Assembly: GCA_910575665.1 (NCBI GenBank)
Contig: CAJTFB010000015.1
Location: 28,794 to 92,793 of the forward strand
Length of the DNA: 64,000 nucleotides
Direction: 5' to 3'
Source: Eubacteriaceae bacterium
GTDB lineage: Bacteria > Bacillota > Clostridia > Lachnospirales > Lachnospiraceae
Shown piece after piece: positions 1-9,225 of this stretch; within the stretch, counting starts at the first letter, position 1, and each line of letters starts with the position of its first letter. The position numbers were made by a program, and so were the translations under genes. The notes beneath the pieces were generated by a model. It saw only the letters and a list, made by a program, of their open reading frames with translations, was not told the origin of the DNA and did no database searches.

Positions 1-686
1 ATCATCTTGGCATTGGAGATAAAGCTATTTCAAAATGGGAATGTGGGCGAGGGATGCCGGATAATTCTATTATGGTGCCGCTATGCGATCTTTTGGGTAT
101 TAATGTAAATGAGCTTCTTATGGGAGAAACTCTCTCAGTAACGGATTACAATGAAAGTTCAGAAGATATCATTCTAACGCTGATTGAAGAAAAAGAATCT
201 TTAAAGAGGAAAAACAAAAAGAACTTGGTTTCCTGCGTCATGGCAATCTTGTTTGCTGCCGTCTTATTTGTCCTCATGACCATGCCTATCCAGATCCAGC
301 ATAACTGGGTATACTTTTTTGATCCACTTACTTTTATTATGAATCCCATTCTTGTGCTGGTTATGCTGCTAACAACTGGGAATGTAAAACCGTTTTTTCA
401 ATCCTTTTTCATCATAGGGAAAAAGAATGTTGATCGAAATCGGCTTTTTTCCTCGCAGCAGGCAGTAAAGCTTGCTATCGCCTCTTTTTTACTTGGTGGA
501 GGAATGATTACGGTTTTTGACACGATTTTTATATTGGGGACAATGGAATCAGAACCGGGAAAAAGGCTGGCAGTCGCACTGCTTACAATGCTGTACAGCA
601 TGCTGTTTGCACTGCTTTTGCTGCCGTTAAAGTACAGGCTGGAAGCAAAAATGGAGGAATTGCATGAAAAATCTGATCCAAGCTGA
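1..686 (+). CDS. XRE-type regulator with C-terminal membrane domain (5' end outside window)
   Basis: The reading frame is open from base 3, before any ATG, so the gene begins upstream of the window. The first visible residues (GDKAISKWECGRGMPD) are the recognition-helix part of an HTH_3 (Cro/CI) domain, ending at LLGINVNELLMGE. The rest is about 150 residues with a charged linker and four hydrophobic segments that look membrane-spanning, near 220-320, 330-375, 460-550 and 570-645. Regulators of this build commonly sit beside peptide or lantibiotic-type ABC exporters and control them. Here the stop overlaps the start of the next gene by 23 bases, so the two are translationally linked. The ATG at 54 is internal to the HTH and is not the true start. 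The specific ligand or target is not visible. Confidence 0.8.
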   Translation, partial: HLGIGDKAISKWECGRGMPDNSIMVPLCDLLGINVNELLMGETLSVTDYNESSEDIILTLIEEKESLKRKNKKNLVSCVMAILFAAVLFVLMTMPIQIQHNWVYFFDPLTFIMNPILVLVMLLTTGNVKPFFQSFFIIGKKNVDRNRLFSSQQAVKLAIASFLLGGGMITVFDTIFILGTMESEPGKRLAVALLTMLYSMLFALLLLPLKYRLEAKMEELHEKSDPS

Positions 687-1389
687 ATTGTTTAAATTAA
701 AAAAATCAACTTCTTATAAGGTTCTACTGATCAGCTATCTGATCATAGAGACTGTTATCCAAATGAACAATATCAGCAACAGCATTGCATATCCCCAATA
801 TAATCCCACATACACAGGGATCGAATGGCTGCTAAATCTCCGCCAGACACTTTTATATTCGATTGTCATATTTCTTTTTACTACATATCACGTGAATGGA
901 GATTTTGTAAGACATACATTTTATACCAGCCTTCTATGTGGCATATCGCGTAAAAATGCCTTTCTAGCAAAGATAATCTCTGTATTTGCAGGAGTCGTTC
1001 CACTGATGCTGGTGCCTTTCCTCACGGGAACGGTTCTCTGGAGCATACACGCTGGTTTTGGTATGAATTTTGGCATAGAAGCAGTCTGCCTTATTGCGAA
1101 GGCTCTCGCCATACAAATTCTAGCTTCACTGATGCTGGTCAGTAATGCGGTATTTTTTTCCGTCATAGCCAAAAGCAAAATAAGCGCTTTTAAATGGAGT
1201 GTTGGCACACTATATGTACTTGGCGTACTCCGGGGAAACATTGGGCATATCATACAGATTCCGGCTCTCCGTGACATTTTGCTGTTCTTATTATCGTTAT
1301 TTTACCTAAATCTCGGAACCTTTCTGGCTGCAATGATATTAAAACTGCTGGCAGCCGGATATATTTTTGAAAGATATGATTTAAAATGA
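664..1389 (+). CDS. ABC-2 type permease subunit
   Basis: A 241-residue integral membrane protein with about six hydrophobic segments. It starts with MKNLIQAELFKLKKS, the cytoplasmic amphipathic opening typical of ABC-2 permeases for lantibiotic immunity or bacitracin-type export. It overlaps the regulator upstream by 23 bases, and its stop overlaps the upstream in-frame ATG of the ATPase gene. Its N-terminus resembles that of the second permease at 2346 (both carry a KAEFYKL/QAELFKL motif), so the exporter is probably a heterodimeric membrane pair plus one ATPase. The substrate is unknown; a peptide antibiotic is an inference from family context. Confidence 0.75.
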   Translation: MKNLIQAELFKLKKSTSYKVLLISYLIIETVIQMNNISNSIAYPQYNPTYTGIEWLLNLRQTLLYSIVIFLFTTYHVNGDFVRHTFYTSLLCGISRKNAFLAKIISVFAGVVPLMLVPFLTGTVLWSIHAGFGMNFGIEAVCLIAKALAIQILASLMLVSNAVFFSVIAKSKISAFKWSVGTLYVLGVLRGNIGHIIQIPALRDILLFLLSLFYLNLGTFLAAMILKLLAAGYIFERYDLK

Positions 1390-1400
1390 ATGGAGGCAAC

Positions 1401-2333
1401 ATGGCAGACATTATTTTCAAAGCAGAGAATGTTATTAAACAATATAAAAAAAAGAAGAGTTTTATTGCCTTAAATGAACTTAATATGGAAATACGCCGTG
1501 GCGATATCTATGGCTTTGTTGGGGAAAACGGCGCTGGAAAGACAACGCTGATGCGCATTTTAGCAGGCTGGGTCAGACAAACTTCGGGATACATTACCTT
1601 GTTTGGGGAAAGCAGCGAAAAAGGACTTTGCCAAAAACGCCGCCACATCAACGGAATTATCGAAACGCCGGCTTTCTATCCCGACCTGACGGCATGGGAC
1701 AATCTTGAGATCTGCCGTCTGCAGAGGGGCATTACAGATCAGGAATGCATCCACCAATCGCTAAGGTCCGTTGGTTTGACAGGGGAAGATGCAGATTGCA
1801 CAAAGACCAAAAAGTTTTCATTTGGTATGAAACAACGTTTGGGCATCGCCATGGCTTTACTTGGCAAGCCGCAGTTTCTATTTTTTGACGAGCCTCTCAA
1901 CGGGCTTGATCCTGTGGGAATTCACGATTTTCATAAATTAATCCGAGCTATGAGTAAAAACGGAATTACCATTCTGATTTCCAGCCACATGCTGCGCGAA
2001 CTGAATTCCCTGGCCACCTGTTACGGATTTATCCATAAGGGAAAAATGATGGAACAAATTTCATCGGAAGAACTTGCAGAAAAGTTCTGCCGCTATATGC
2101 TGCTTACTGTGGATAATGCGGCTCGCACAGTAGAAATCCTCAGGGAAAAGCTGGGATTCACTCGGCTTGAAGCAGTTTCCGATGAAACAGTGCATTTGTA
2201 TGAGAGCCTTGATAAGGGTGGAGAGATCATGAAAGCACTTATTACGAACGAAATTACAGTAGAACAAATGACAACAAAAGGTGAGGATCTGGAAAAATAT
2301 TACTTGTCACTGCTCAAAAATCAGCGCCTATAA
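1401..2333 (+). CDS. ABC transporter ATP-binding protein
   Basis: A nucleotide-binding subunit of about 310 residues. The Walker A motif GENGAGKTT, signature FSFGMKQRLGIA, Walker B FLFFDEPLNGLD and switch histidine in ISSHML are all intact. The C-terminal ~90 residues form the accessory domain seen in BcrA-like and lantibiotic-immunity ATPases. An in-frame ATG at 1386 exists, but GGAGG at 1392-1396 lies just before the ATG at 1401, so 1401 is preferred. It powers the permeases at 664 and 2346, with which it forms an operon. Family role: export of, or resistance to, membrane-active peptides; the actual substrate is not inferable. Confidence 0.88.
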   Translation: MADIIFKAENVIKQYKKKKSFIALNELNMEIRRGDIYGFVGENGAGKTTLMRILAGWVRQTSGYITLFGESSEKGLCQKRRHINGIIETPAFYPDLTAWDNLEICRLQRGITDQECIHQSLRSVGLTGEDADCTKTKKFSFGMKQRLGIAMALLGKPQFLFFDEPLNGLDPVGIHDFHKLIRAMSKNGITILISSHMLRELNSLATCYGFIHKGKMMEQISSEELAEKFCRYMLLTVDNAARTVEILREKLGFTRLEAVSDETVHLYESLDKGGEIMKALITNEITVEQMTTKGEDLEKYYLSLLKNQRL

Positions 2334-2345
2334 AGAGGTGGTTTC

Positions 2346-2984
2346 ATGAGAAAATTAATCAAAGCTGAATTTTATAAGCTAGAAAAACTCCCCTCTGTTC
2401 GCATGATATTTCTATTTACCTGTATGGCAGCAATGCTACGAGGCTTTTCTCCCTATCCGGGATATCAAATGTACATAATAGCCTTGGTTCCGGAGTTGTT
2501 TGATGCCGTGTTAATTTCTGTCTTTACTGCTGCCTTCCTATGTGCAGAATTTTCCAACCGGACATTTGGCAATGCTGTTCTCAGTGGAGTATCACGTCAA
2601 AATATTTTTTTCGCCAAACTTGCTGTGTACTTCCCGGGGCTGCTTGTACTGGTCCTGCTTCCACTGGCTGTCTCAGTATGTGCTGCAACGATAAGAAATG
2701 GTTTTGGTGCGGATTGGAATGTCATTGTTTGGGATATAATAGAAAAGCTTCTTTTCTATATCCTTTATCGGTTTTTCATGGCAAGTCTTGCCATCTTTGC
2801 CGCCACCTTGATCCAAAACTCCATCGGAATGCTGGGAACTGGCGTGGCCGGAATTTATCTCATAACGCTGATCAAAAAGCCTATGGAACATCCGCTCACA
2901 CAGATTACACTTCTATTTACTATGATAGAAATTTCCATTTTCATATCTTTGTCAACCTTTATTTTTGCAAAACGGGAGCTGTAG
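2346..2984 (+). CDS. ABC-2 type permease subunit (second)
   Basis: A 212-residue hydrophobic protein with five to six predicted membrane segments, starting MRKLIKAEFYKLEK after a GAGGTGG ribosome binding site. It is the last gene of the exporter operon, 12 bases after the ATPase stop. A strong hairpin with a T-run follows about 60 bases downstream. It is probably the partner permease of the protein encoded at 664. It resembles lantibiotic-immunity EfiG/LanG-type permeases only in general architecture. Confidence 0.75.
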   Translation: MRKLIKAEFYKLEKLPSVRMIFLFTCMAAMLRGFSPYPGYQMYIIALVPELFDAVLISVFTAAFLCAEFSNRTFGNAVLSGVSRQNIFFAKLAVYFPGLLVLVLLPLAVSVCAATIRNGFGADWNVIVWDIIEKLLFYILYRFFMASLAIFAATLIQNSIGMLGTGVAGIYLITLIKKPMEHPLTQITLLFTMIEISIFISLSTFIFAKREL

Positions 2985-3040
2985 GAAGGCAGGCCATTGT
3001 CACATCAAACATAATTTATTCAAAATTATGTTATGGTGAA

Positions 3041-3085
3041 AAAAAGTCATGCGCCCCATACCTACATGGAACGCATGACTTTTTG
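3041..3085. terminator. Bidirectional rho-independent terminator
   Basis: A 12-bp perfect stem (aaaagtcatgcg / cgcatgactttt) with an 18-base loop is flanked by A-run and T-run. It lies between the convergent ABC exporter operon (+) and glyA (-), so it can end transcription from both sides. Confidence 0.9.
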
Positions 3086-3115
3086 ATCCTGTTCGCTCAA
3101 AGGCGCCATATATAA

Positions 3116-4354
3116 TTAATACAATGGATACTTATCTGTCAGTGTCTTCACGATCTCCATTGCCTTTGCCTTATTTGCTTCCACATCATCAATAAGCATT
3201 GCGATAGCATCGGCAACCTGATCCATATCTTCCGTATTCATACCGCGTGTCGTCACAGCTGCCGTGCCGAGACGGATACCACTGGTCACAAATGGACTCT
3301 GAGGATCGTTCGGAATGGTATTTTTATTGGCGGTGATATTTGCCTCATCCAGCCATGCCTCTACCTGTTTGCCAGTCAGTCCCTTTTTTACCAGGTCTAC
3401 TAACATCAGGTGGTTGTCTGTGCCGCCGGAAACAATGTCAATGCCGCGGTTCATCAGCCCCTTGCTCAATGCCTGGGCATTCGCCACGATATTTTTACCG
3501 TATTCCTTAAAGCTTGGATCCAGTGCTTCCTTGAAGCAGACCGCCTTGGCAGCGATCACATGCATCAGAGGTCCGCCCTGAATGCCAGGGAAAATAGATT
3601 TGTTCAACTTATATTCATTGGCAAACTCTTCACTGGAAAGAATCATGCCGCCACGGGGTCCACGAAGGGTTTTATGAGTGGTAGTGGTGGTCACATGAGC
3701 ATATGGGATCGGACTCTCGTGTACACCAGCTGCGATCAGTCCGGCGATATGTGCCATATCCACCATCAGGAATGCGCCCACTTCATCTGCGATCTCACGG
3801 AATCTTTTAAAGTCAATCTTACGACAGTAAGCGCTGGCTCCAGCGATAATCATTTTCGGCTTGCATTCTTTTGCAATGCGCTCTACCTCATCATAGTCAA
3901 TAAATCCCTCATCGTTTACTCCATAAGGTACAATGTTATAATAGGTTCCAGAAATATTTGCTGGGCTTCCATGAGAAAGATGTCCACCATGATCCAGATT
4001 CATTCCCATCACGGTCTCACCTGGTTTTACAAGGGCAAAGAAAACTGCCATATTTGCCTGGGCGCCAGAATGGGGCTGAACATTGGCATAGGTGCAGCCA
4101 AACAGCTCCTTGGCACGGTCTCTTGCCAGATCTTCTACCATATCCACATACTGGCAGCCGCCGTAATATCTCTTGCCCGGATATCCTTCTGCATACTTAT
4201 TCGTACATGTGCTTCCCATCGCTGCCATAACAGCTTTGCTGACAAAGTTCTCCGAAGCAATCAGCTCGATATGATCATTCTGTCTGCCAGTTTCCAGTTC
4301 CATCGCCTTGGCAAGCTCTGGATCCGCTTTTTTAACTTCTTCAAATGAATACAT
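3116..4354 (-). CDS. glyA: Serine hydroxymethyltransferase
   Basis: A 412-residue PLP enzyme converting serine and tetrahydrofolate to glycine and 5,10-methylene-THF. The PLP-lysine motif [15 protein letters not shown], the N-terminal IASENFVS motif and the family length are all as expected. AAAGGAG sits 7 bases before the ATG. It lies 25 bases downstream of purD on the same strand with no terminator between, so it probably shares the purine transcript. This makes sense because glycine is the PurD substrate and one-carbon THF feeds the PurN reaction. Confidence 0.97.
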   Translation of the reverse strand: MYSFEEVKKADPELAKAMELETGRQNDHIELIASENFVSKAVMAAMGSTCTNKYAEGYPGKRYYGGCQYVDMVEDLARDRAKELFGCTYANVQPHSGAQANMAVFFALVKPGETVMGMNLDHGGHLSHGSPANISGTYYNIVPYGVNDEGFIDYDEVERIAKECKPKMIIAGASAYCRKIDFKRFREIADEVGAFLMVDMAHIAGLIAAGVHESPIPYAHVTTTTTHKTLRGPRGGMILSSEEFANEYKLNKSIFPGIQGGPLMHVIAAKAVCFKEALDPSFKEYGKNIVANAQALSKGLMNRGIDIVSGGTDNHLMLVDLVKKGLTGKQVEAWLDEANITANKNTIPNDPQSPFVTSGIRLGTAAVTTRGMNTEDMDQVADAIAMLIDDVEANKAKAMEIVKTLTDKYPLY

Positions 4355-4379
4355 AATCTATCTCCTTTATATTTATTTT

Positions 4380-5651
4380 TTATGCCTGGTCGATCGCCTT
4401 ACCTATATCATTTCTCATATACTTATTCTCGAAGCTAATCCACTCCGTGGCGGCATAGGCGTTCTTCCTTGCTTCTTTCAGATCTGCTCCCTTGGCGGTC
4501 ACTCCCAGGACTCGTCCTCCGTTGGTCACGATCTGTTCCCCTTCAAACTTCGTGCCAGCATGGAACACATAATAGCCCTCCCTGCCCTCAAAGTTCTCAA
4601 AGCCTGTGATCACTTTTCCTTTTTCATAATGTTCTGGATAGCCGTCAGAAGCCAGAACGACACAAACTGCCGCATTGTCCTCAAATTGAAGATCGATATC
4701 GTCCAGTTTTCCGTCAATGCAGGCGTTCATCACATCTACAATGTCATTTTTCATCCGGGGCAATACCACCTGCGCCTCAGGATCGCCAAACCGTGCATTG
4801 TATTCTAGTACCTTCGGTCCTTCTGATGTGAGCATAAGCCCCACAAACAGGATTCCCACAAAATCTCTTCCTTCTGCTTTCATAGCATCCATCGTGGGCT
4901 GGAACACCTTTTCCTCACAGAATTTTTGGATCTCTTCGTCGTAAAATGGTGTCGGGGAAAAGGTTCCCATACCTCCGGTATTCAATCCTTCATCGTTGTC
5001 CTTTGCCCTTTTGTGATCCTGGGCACTGGTCATCGGTTTAATATGAGTTCCATCGCAATAGCAGAGAACCGATACTTCTCGCCCCGTAATAAATTCCTCG
5101 ATCACAATCCGGTTTCCGGCGTCACCAAACTGTTTATCTAACATCAGTGTCTTGACACCGGCCTTTGCCTCCTCCAGCGTATTGCAGATCAGTACACCCT
5201 TTCCAAGGGCAAGTCCGTCTGCCTTAAGCACGATGGGCATTTTAGCATTCTGAAGATAAGCAAGTGCCACCTCCGGAGTATCAAAGTTTTCATATGCCGC
5301 CGTGGGAATCCCATATTTCTTCATAAGATCTTTGGAAAATGCCTTGCTGCCCTCGATGATCGCCGCATTTTTGCGCGGTCCAAACACCCGGAGTCCGCGT
5401 TCTTCAAAGACATCCACAACGCCGCCCACCAGCGGATCATCCATCCCGATGATCGTCAGACCGATCTCATTCTCCTGGGCAAAATCTGCCAAACGGTCAA
5501 ATTCCATGGCCTGAATATCTACACACTCTGCCACTCCGGCGATCCCAGCATTGCCCGGTGCACAGTAGATCTTATCCACCTGACTACTCTTTGCCACACT
5601 GGCCGCAATGGCATGTTCACGTCCGCCGCTTCCTACAATGAGTACTTTCAT
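4380..5651 (-). CDS. purD: Phosphoribosylamine-glycine ligase
   Basis: An ATP-grasp enzyme of about 423 residues that joins glycine to phosphoribosylamine (purine step 2). The protein begins MKVLIVGSGGREHAI, the family hallmark. ATP-grasp residues are present in KADGLALGKGV and EYNARFGDPE. A possible ATG at 5666 is rejected because its bases overlap the GGAGG (5660-5664) that serves the ATG at 5651. It follows purN after a 22-base gap. Confidence 0.96.
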   Translation of the reverse strand: MKVLIVGSGGREHAIAASVAKSSQVDKIYCAPGNAGIAGVAECVDIQAMEFDRLADFAQENEIGLTIIGMDDPLVGGVVDVFEERGLRVFGPRKNAAIIEGSKAFSKDLMKKYGIPTAAYENFDTPEVALAYLQNAKMPIVLKADGLALGKGVLICNTLEEAKAGVKTLMLDKQFGDAGNRIVIEEFITGREVSVLCYCDGTHIKPMTSAQDHKRAKDNDEGLNTGGMGTFSPTPFYDEEIQKFCEEKVFQPTMDAMKAEGRDFVGILFVGLMLTSEGPKVLEYNARFGDPEAQVVLPRMKNDIVDVMNACIDGKLDDIDLQFEDNAAVCVVLASDGYPEHYEKGKVITGFENFEGREGYYVFHAGTKFEGEQIVTNGGRVLGVTAKGADLKEARKNAYAATEWISFENKYMRNDIGKAIDQA

Positions 5652-5673
5652 CTGCTTTTCCTCCATATTTACA

Positions 5674-6300
5674 CTAATTATGATATTTCACGATTCCATC
5701 CACAATCCTAATCCGTCCGTTGGCGATATCGTCAATGGCCTGGGGAAGAATCGTCCATTCTGCTTGCTCCATCACCCGTTTCTGCAAAATCTCCGGGGTG
5801 TCATCATCCCTGACCTCCACCGCCTTCTGGCTGATGATAGGACCGCCGTCCGGGATCTCATTAACAAAGTGAACCGTAGCACCTGTCACCTTATTTCCCC
5901 GTGCCAACACGCTTTCATGTACTTTTAATCCATAATACCCTGGCCCGCAGTGAGAAGGGATCAAGGAGGGGTGAATATTGATCATTCTTCCCTCAAAATG
6001 TCTAACAAAATTTTCGGGGAGAATTACAAGAAATCCTGCCAGCACAACTAAATCAATCTTCTCTTCCTCTAAGCACCGAATCATAGCCTCTCCATATTCT
6101 TCTCTTGTAGAATATTCCTTCGGTGAGATCACTTTGCTTTGGACGCCGTAACTGGCCGCGCGCTCCAACGCGTACGCTCCTGTTTTGTTGCTGATCACCA
6201 AGCCGATGTCAGTATTGGTGATTTTTCCTTCCTTGTGACAGTCCAGGATCGCCTGAAGGTTCGTTCCACCGCCAGAAACAAGTACCGCTGTCTTTATCAT
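5674..6300 (-). CDS. purN: Phosphoribosylglycinamide formyltransferase
   Basis: A 10-formyl-THF-dependent GART of about 208 residues (purine step 3). The start motif MIKTAVLVSGGGTNLQA, the catalytic NIHPSLIPS stretch and the folate-site region GATVHFVNEIPDGGPI are present. The frame stays open upstream to 6375 but that part overlaps purM, so the start at 6300 fits both the family and the 34-base spacing from purM. An AAAGGA lies upstream of this start with rather long spacing. Confidence 0.95.
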   Translation of the reverse strand: MIKTAVLVSGGGTNLQAILDCHKEGKITNTDIGLVISNKTGAYALERAASYGVQSKVISPKEYSTREEYGEAMIRCLEEEKIDLVVLAGFLVILPENFVRHFEGRMINIHPSLIPSHCGPGYYGLKVHESVLARGNKVTGATVHFVNEIPDGGPIISQKAVEVRDDDTPEILQKRVMEQAEWTILPQAIDDIANGRIRIVDGIVKYHN

Positions 6301-6334
6301 TTCTCGTTCATCCTTTCCTAACCGCTGCACTGGT

Positions 6335-7360
6335 CTATTTGATGGTGATGCCCTTCTCTCCATCAACGATCTCACCTAATACATAAGGAACTTCACCAGC
6401 GCTGCGAATCGCTGCCACCGTCTCGTCCACATCTGCCTTGTCTACTGCTGTGATCATGCCGACTCCCATATTATAGGTATTGTACATCGCCTCTTCTGAC
6501 ACATTTCCATCTTTGGCAAGCATGCCAAAGATCGGAGGAATCGCGAAACTACCTTTTTCGATTACCGCATGAGTGCCATCCTTGAGCATTCTTGGGATAT
6601 TTTCATAAAATCCACCGCCGGTGATGTGGCTGCATGCCTTAATCTTCACACCGGCATCCTTGATGGCTCTCAGTGCTTTTACATATATCTTCGTCGGGGT
6701 AAGAAGAGTTTCTCCCAGCGTTCCGGACAAACTTTCATAGGTTCTGTTCAATGCCTCGGTATTCATGCTGAACACCTGGCGAACCAGAGAATAACCATTG
6801 CTGTGGATTCCCGAAGAAGCCATTCCTACCAGAACATCTCCTGGAACCAGCTCCTTTCCTGTGATCATATCTTTTTTATCCACAATTCCTACAGAAAAAC
6901 CAGCAAGATCGTATTCATCCACCGGATAAAAACCTGGCATCTCCGCGGTCTCTCCGCCGATCAGCGCCGCACCGGACTGATGACAGCCCTCTGCCACTCC
7001 ACTGACGATCTTCGCTATCTTTTCCGGCTCGTTTTTCCCGCAAGCAACATAATCCAGGAAAAACAAAGGCTCGCCGCCGGCACATGCGATATCATTTACA
7101 CACATTGCCACACAGTCGATACCGATGGTATTATGCTTGTCCAGTAAAAATGCGATCTTAAGCTTTGTTCCGACACCATCTGTACCAGATACCAAGGTCG
7201 GTTCTTCCATTCCCACAAATTTTTTCATGGAAAATGCACCGGAAAACCCTCCGATATCCGTGAGCACTTCCGGTCTCATAGTAGATGCAATATGCTCCTT
7301 CATCAACGAAACCGCTTTATAGCCCGCTTCAATGTCAACTCCAGCTTTCTTGTAGTCCAT
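6335..7360 (-). CDS. purM: Phosphoribosylformylglycinamidine cyclo-ligase
   Basis: AIR synthetase, 341 residues (purine step 5). It shows the family's [25 protein letters not shown] and [14 protein letters not shown] motifs. GGAGG lies 9 bases before the ATG. It is the first gene of the purM-purN-purD-glyA group and follows an extended -10 promoter. Other pur genes are not in the window. Confidence 0.97.
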   Translation of the reverse strand: MDYKKAGVDIEAGYKAVSLMKEHIASTMRPEVLTDIGGFSGAFSMKKFVGMEEPTLVSGTDGVGTKLKIAFLLDKHNTIGIDCVAMCVNDIACAGGEPLFFLDYVACGKNEPEKIAKIVSGVAEGCHQSGAALIGGETAEMPGFYPVDEYDLAGFSVGIVDKKDMITGKELVPGDVLVGMASSGIHSNGYSLVRQVFSMNTEALNRTYESLSGTLGETLLTPTKIYVKALRAIKDAGVKIKACSHITGGGFYENIPRMLKDGTHAVIEKGSFAIPPIFGMLAKDGNVSEEAMYNTYNMGVGMITAVDKADVDETVAAIRSAGEVPYVLGEIVDGEKGITIK

Positions 7361-7447
7361 TGTCTTCTTACCTCCGTTTATACTGCTCCTAGGATGCAGT
7401 CGTTTTTATGTAGTGGGTTTCTCCTGGAAACCCCAGATTCGTTCCTC

Positions 7448-7476
7448 ATTATAGCATACTTTTTTTAATTATACAA
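7448..7476 (-). promoter_or_regulatory. Promoter for purM-purN-purD-glyA
   Basis: The minus strand reads TTGTAT, 17 bases, then TGCTATAAT, a perfect extended -10. A hairpin (GGTTTC / GAAACC at about 7419-7435) sits in the ~85-base leader that follows. No riboswitch fold or PurR-type box was recognised. Confidence 0.6.
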
Positions 7477-7485
7477 ACTTTTTCC

Positions 7486-7514
7486 TTTTCATAAGAAGTT
7501 TTTTCTGTTACAAT
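7486..7514 (+). promoter_or_regulatory. Promoter for the aldolase-like gene
   Basis: A weak -35 (TTTTCA), 17 bases, and -10 TACAAT lie just upstream of the AAAGGAGG ribosome binding site and ATG at 7542. It diverges from the purM promoter. Confidence 0.45.
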
Positions 7515-7541
7515 AGAATCCAAACAAAGGAGGTTTTTCAC

Positions 7542-8516
7542 ATGGAGACAAAAGGAACAATACTTTCCTACCGTCCAGATGTACGGGTGGTAGACGCAAC
7601 GATCCGCGATGGCGGACTGGTTAATGATTTTCGTTTCACCGACGAGTTTGTAAAAAACCTGTATAAGGCAAACATTAAAGCCGGTGTGGATTATATGGAA
7701 TTTGGTTATAAAGCATCCAGTGATATTTTCCCAAAAGCAGATTTTGGGCCATGGAAATTCTGCGATGAAAGCGATATCCGCCGAATCGTGGGCGACAACG
7801 ACTCGGATATGAAGATCGCTGTGATGGCAGATGTGGGACGTACCGATTTCAAACGAGACATCATCGACCGGAGCGACAGCGTGATCGATCTGGTGCGCGT
7901 GGCTACATACATCAACACCATCCCAGCTGCCATCGAAATGGTGGAGTACTGCCATGAAAAGGGCTATGAGACCACCATCAATATTATGGCGATCTCCAAC
8001 GACAACGATACCGATATCGATGAGGCACTGGAATTGATCGGTCACAGCAACGTAGACGGAATCTATATTGTTGACAGCTATGGCGCCATCTATCCAGAGC
8101 AGATGAGAAAACTGGCGGACAAGTACCTTGCCTTTGCAGAAAAATATCATAAATATGTAGGCATCCATGCCCACAACAATCAGCAGCTCGCTTTTGCCAA
8201 TACCATCGAAGCACTGTCCCGCGGCGTCAGCTATATGGATGTGACTGTCAGCGGCATGGGACGCGGCGCCGGAAACTGTGCCAGCGAGATTCTTCTGGGA
8301 TTTTTGAAAAATCCAAAATACAACATTCTGCCGATCCTGGATATTCTGGAAAAAGAGATCATACCTCTGAAAGAACAGGGCGTGATCTGGGGATACGACA
8401 TACCCTATCTTCTCACGGGACAGCTGAACCAGCATCCCAGAACTGCCATCGCAGCTACTAGGGAAAAACGGACCGATTATAGAAAATTTTACGTAGATCT
8501 GGTGGATTATAAATAA
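7542..8516 (+). CDS. DRE-TIM metallolyase-type aldolase (HMGL-like)
   Basis: A 324-residue TIM-barrel protein of the HMG-CoA lyase / 4-hydroxy-2-oxovalerate aldolase superfamily. The metal-binding and catalytic strand-1 motif VVDATIRDGGLVNDF, the C-terminal metal motif GIHAHNNQQLAFAN and the glycine-rich GMGRGAGNCASE are visible. It differs from citramalate and homocitrate synthases in length and lacks a regulatory domain. It stands alone between its own promoter and a terminator, with no neighbouring acetaldehyde dehydrogenase that would suggest the meta-cleavage pathway. Database entries of this type are usually called 'aldolase catalytic domain-containing protein'; the substrate is not inferable. 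Confidence 0.8.
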   Translation: METKGTILSYRPDVRVVDATIRDGGLVNDFRFTDEFVKNLYKANIKAGVDYMEFGYKASSDIFPKADFGPWKFCDESDIRRIVGDNDSDMKIAVMADVGRTDFKRDIIDRSDSVIDLVRVATYINTIPAAIEMVEYCHEKGYETTINIMAISNDNDTDIDEALELIGHSNVDGIYIVDSYGAIYPEQMRKLADKYLAFAEKYHKYVGIHAHNNQQLAFANTIEALSRGVSYMDVTVSGMGRGAGNCASEILLGFLKNPKYNILPILDILEKEIIPLKEQGVIWGYDIPYLLTGQLNQHPRTAIAATREKRTDYRKFYVDLVDYK

Positions 8517-8560
8517 AAGAGTCGTCGTTCAAAGACAGTATGCCTCCACCTAAATGAAAG

Positions 8561-8620
8561 TACCCGGTACAGACGGATTTAATTGCTCAGGGCATGATCA
8601 TCTGTACCGGGTATTCTTTT
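8561..8620 (+). terminator. Rho-independent terminator after the aldolase gene
   Basis: A 13-bp perfect stem (8561-8573 with 8601-8613, tacccggtacaga / tctgtaccgggta) with a 27-base loop is followed by ttctttttat. The minus strand has a poorer T-tract, so it may also weakly end scpB transcripts. Confidence 0.85.
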
Positions 8621-8646
8621 TATGTTTCAAACAGGAATCGTGCTAA

Positions 8647-9225
8647 CTATACTTCCTCTTCCTGTAGCTCTCGCATCACTTCTCTTTCCGCTTCTTCCTT
8701 AAAGTTATCAATGGTCTCCTGATTCAAGATCGGCAATTCTTCCAAGGATTCAATGCCAAAATACCTCAAAAATTCTTCTGTTGTGGCAAAAAGAATGGGC
8801 CGTCCTGGCGCATCCAGCCTGCCCGCTTCACAGATGAGATTGTATTCGATCAGCTTATTAACAGCATGGTCGCATTTTACTCCCCGGATCTTCTCGATCT
8901 CCAACCTTGTGATGGGCTGCTTATAGGCAATGATAGAAAGGGTCTCCAGCATCACATCCGTGAGCACATGTTTTTTGGGTACGTGGGCCACCTTGATCAG
9001 ATATTCATACATCTCCGGTTTGGTACAGAGCTGAAAAGAACCATCTAATTCAATAATACGAATACCCCGGTCTGATTCCTCATAGCGGGTCATCATATTG
9101 CGGATCAGTCTGCGAACCGTATCCTCATCGTGCTCTACGGCAGCGGCGATCCGCTCCACCTCAACGGCCTCTCCCATCGTAAATAATATCGCCTCTATGA
9201 CCGCTTCCAATTCTTTTATAATCAA
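8647..9225 (-). CDS. scpB: Segregation and condensation protein B
   Basis: A 192-residue winged-helix kleisin partner of the SMC-ScpAB condensin. The family pattern is present: AIIYKQPITRLEIEKIRG in the second winged helix and an acidic C-terminal tail. The start is TTG, not ATG; it overlaps the scpA stop as TTGA and is preceded by AGAGGA. It is translationally coupled to scpA. Confidence 0.95.
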   Translation of the reverse strand: MIIKELEAVIEAILFTMGEAVEVERIAAAVEHDEDTVRRLIRNMMTRYEESDRGIRIIELDGSFQLCTKPEMYEYLIKVAHVPKKHVLTDVMLETLSIIAYKQPITRLEIEKIRGVKCDHAVNKLIEYNLICEAGRLDAPGRPILFATTEEFLRYFGIESLEELPILNQETIDNFKEEAEREVMRELQEEEV

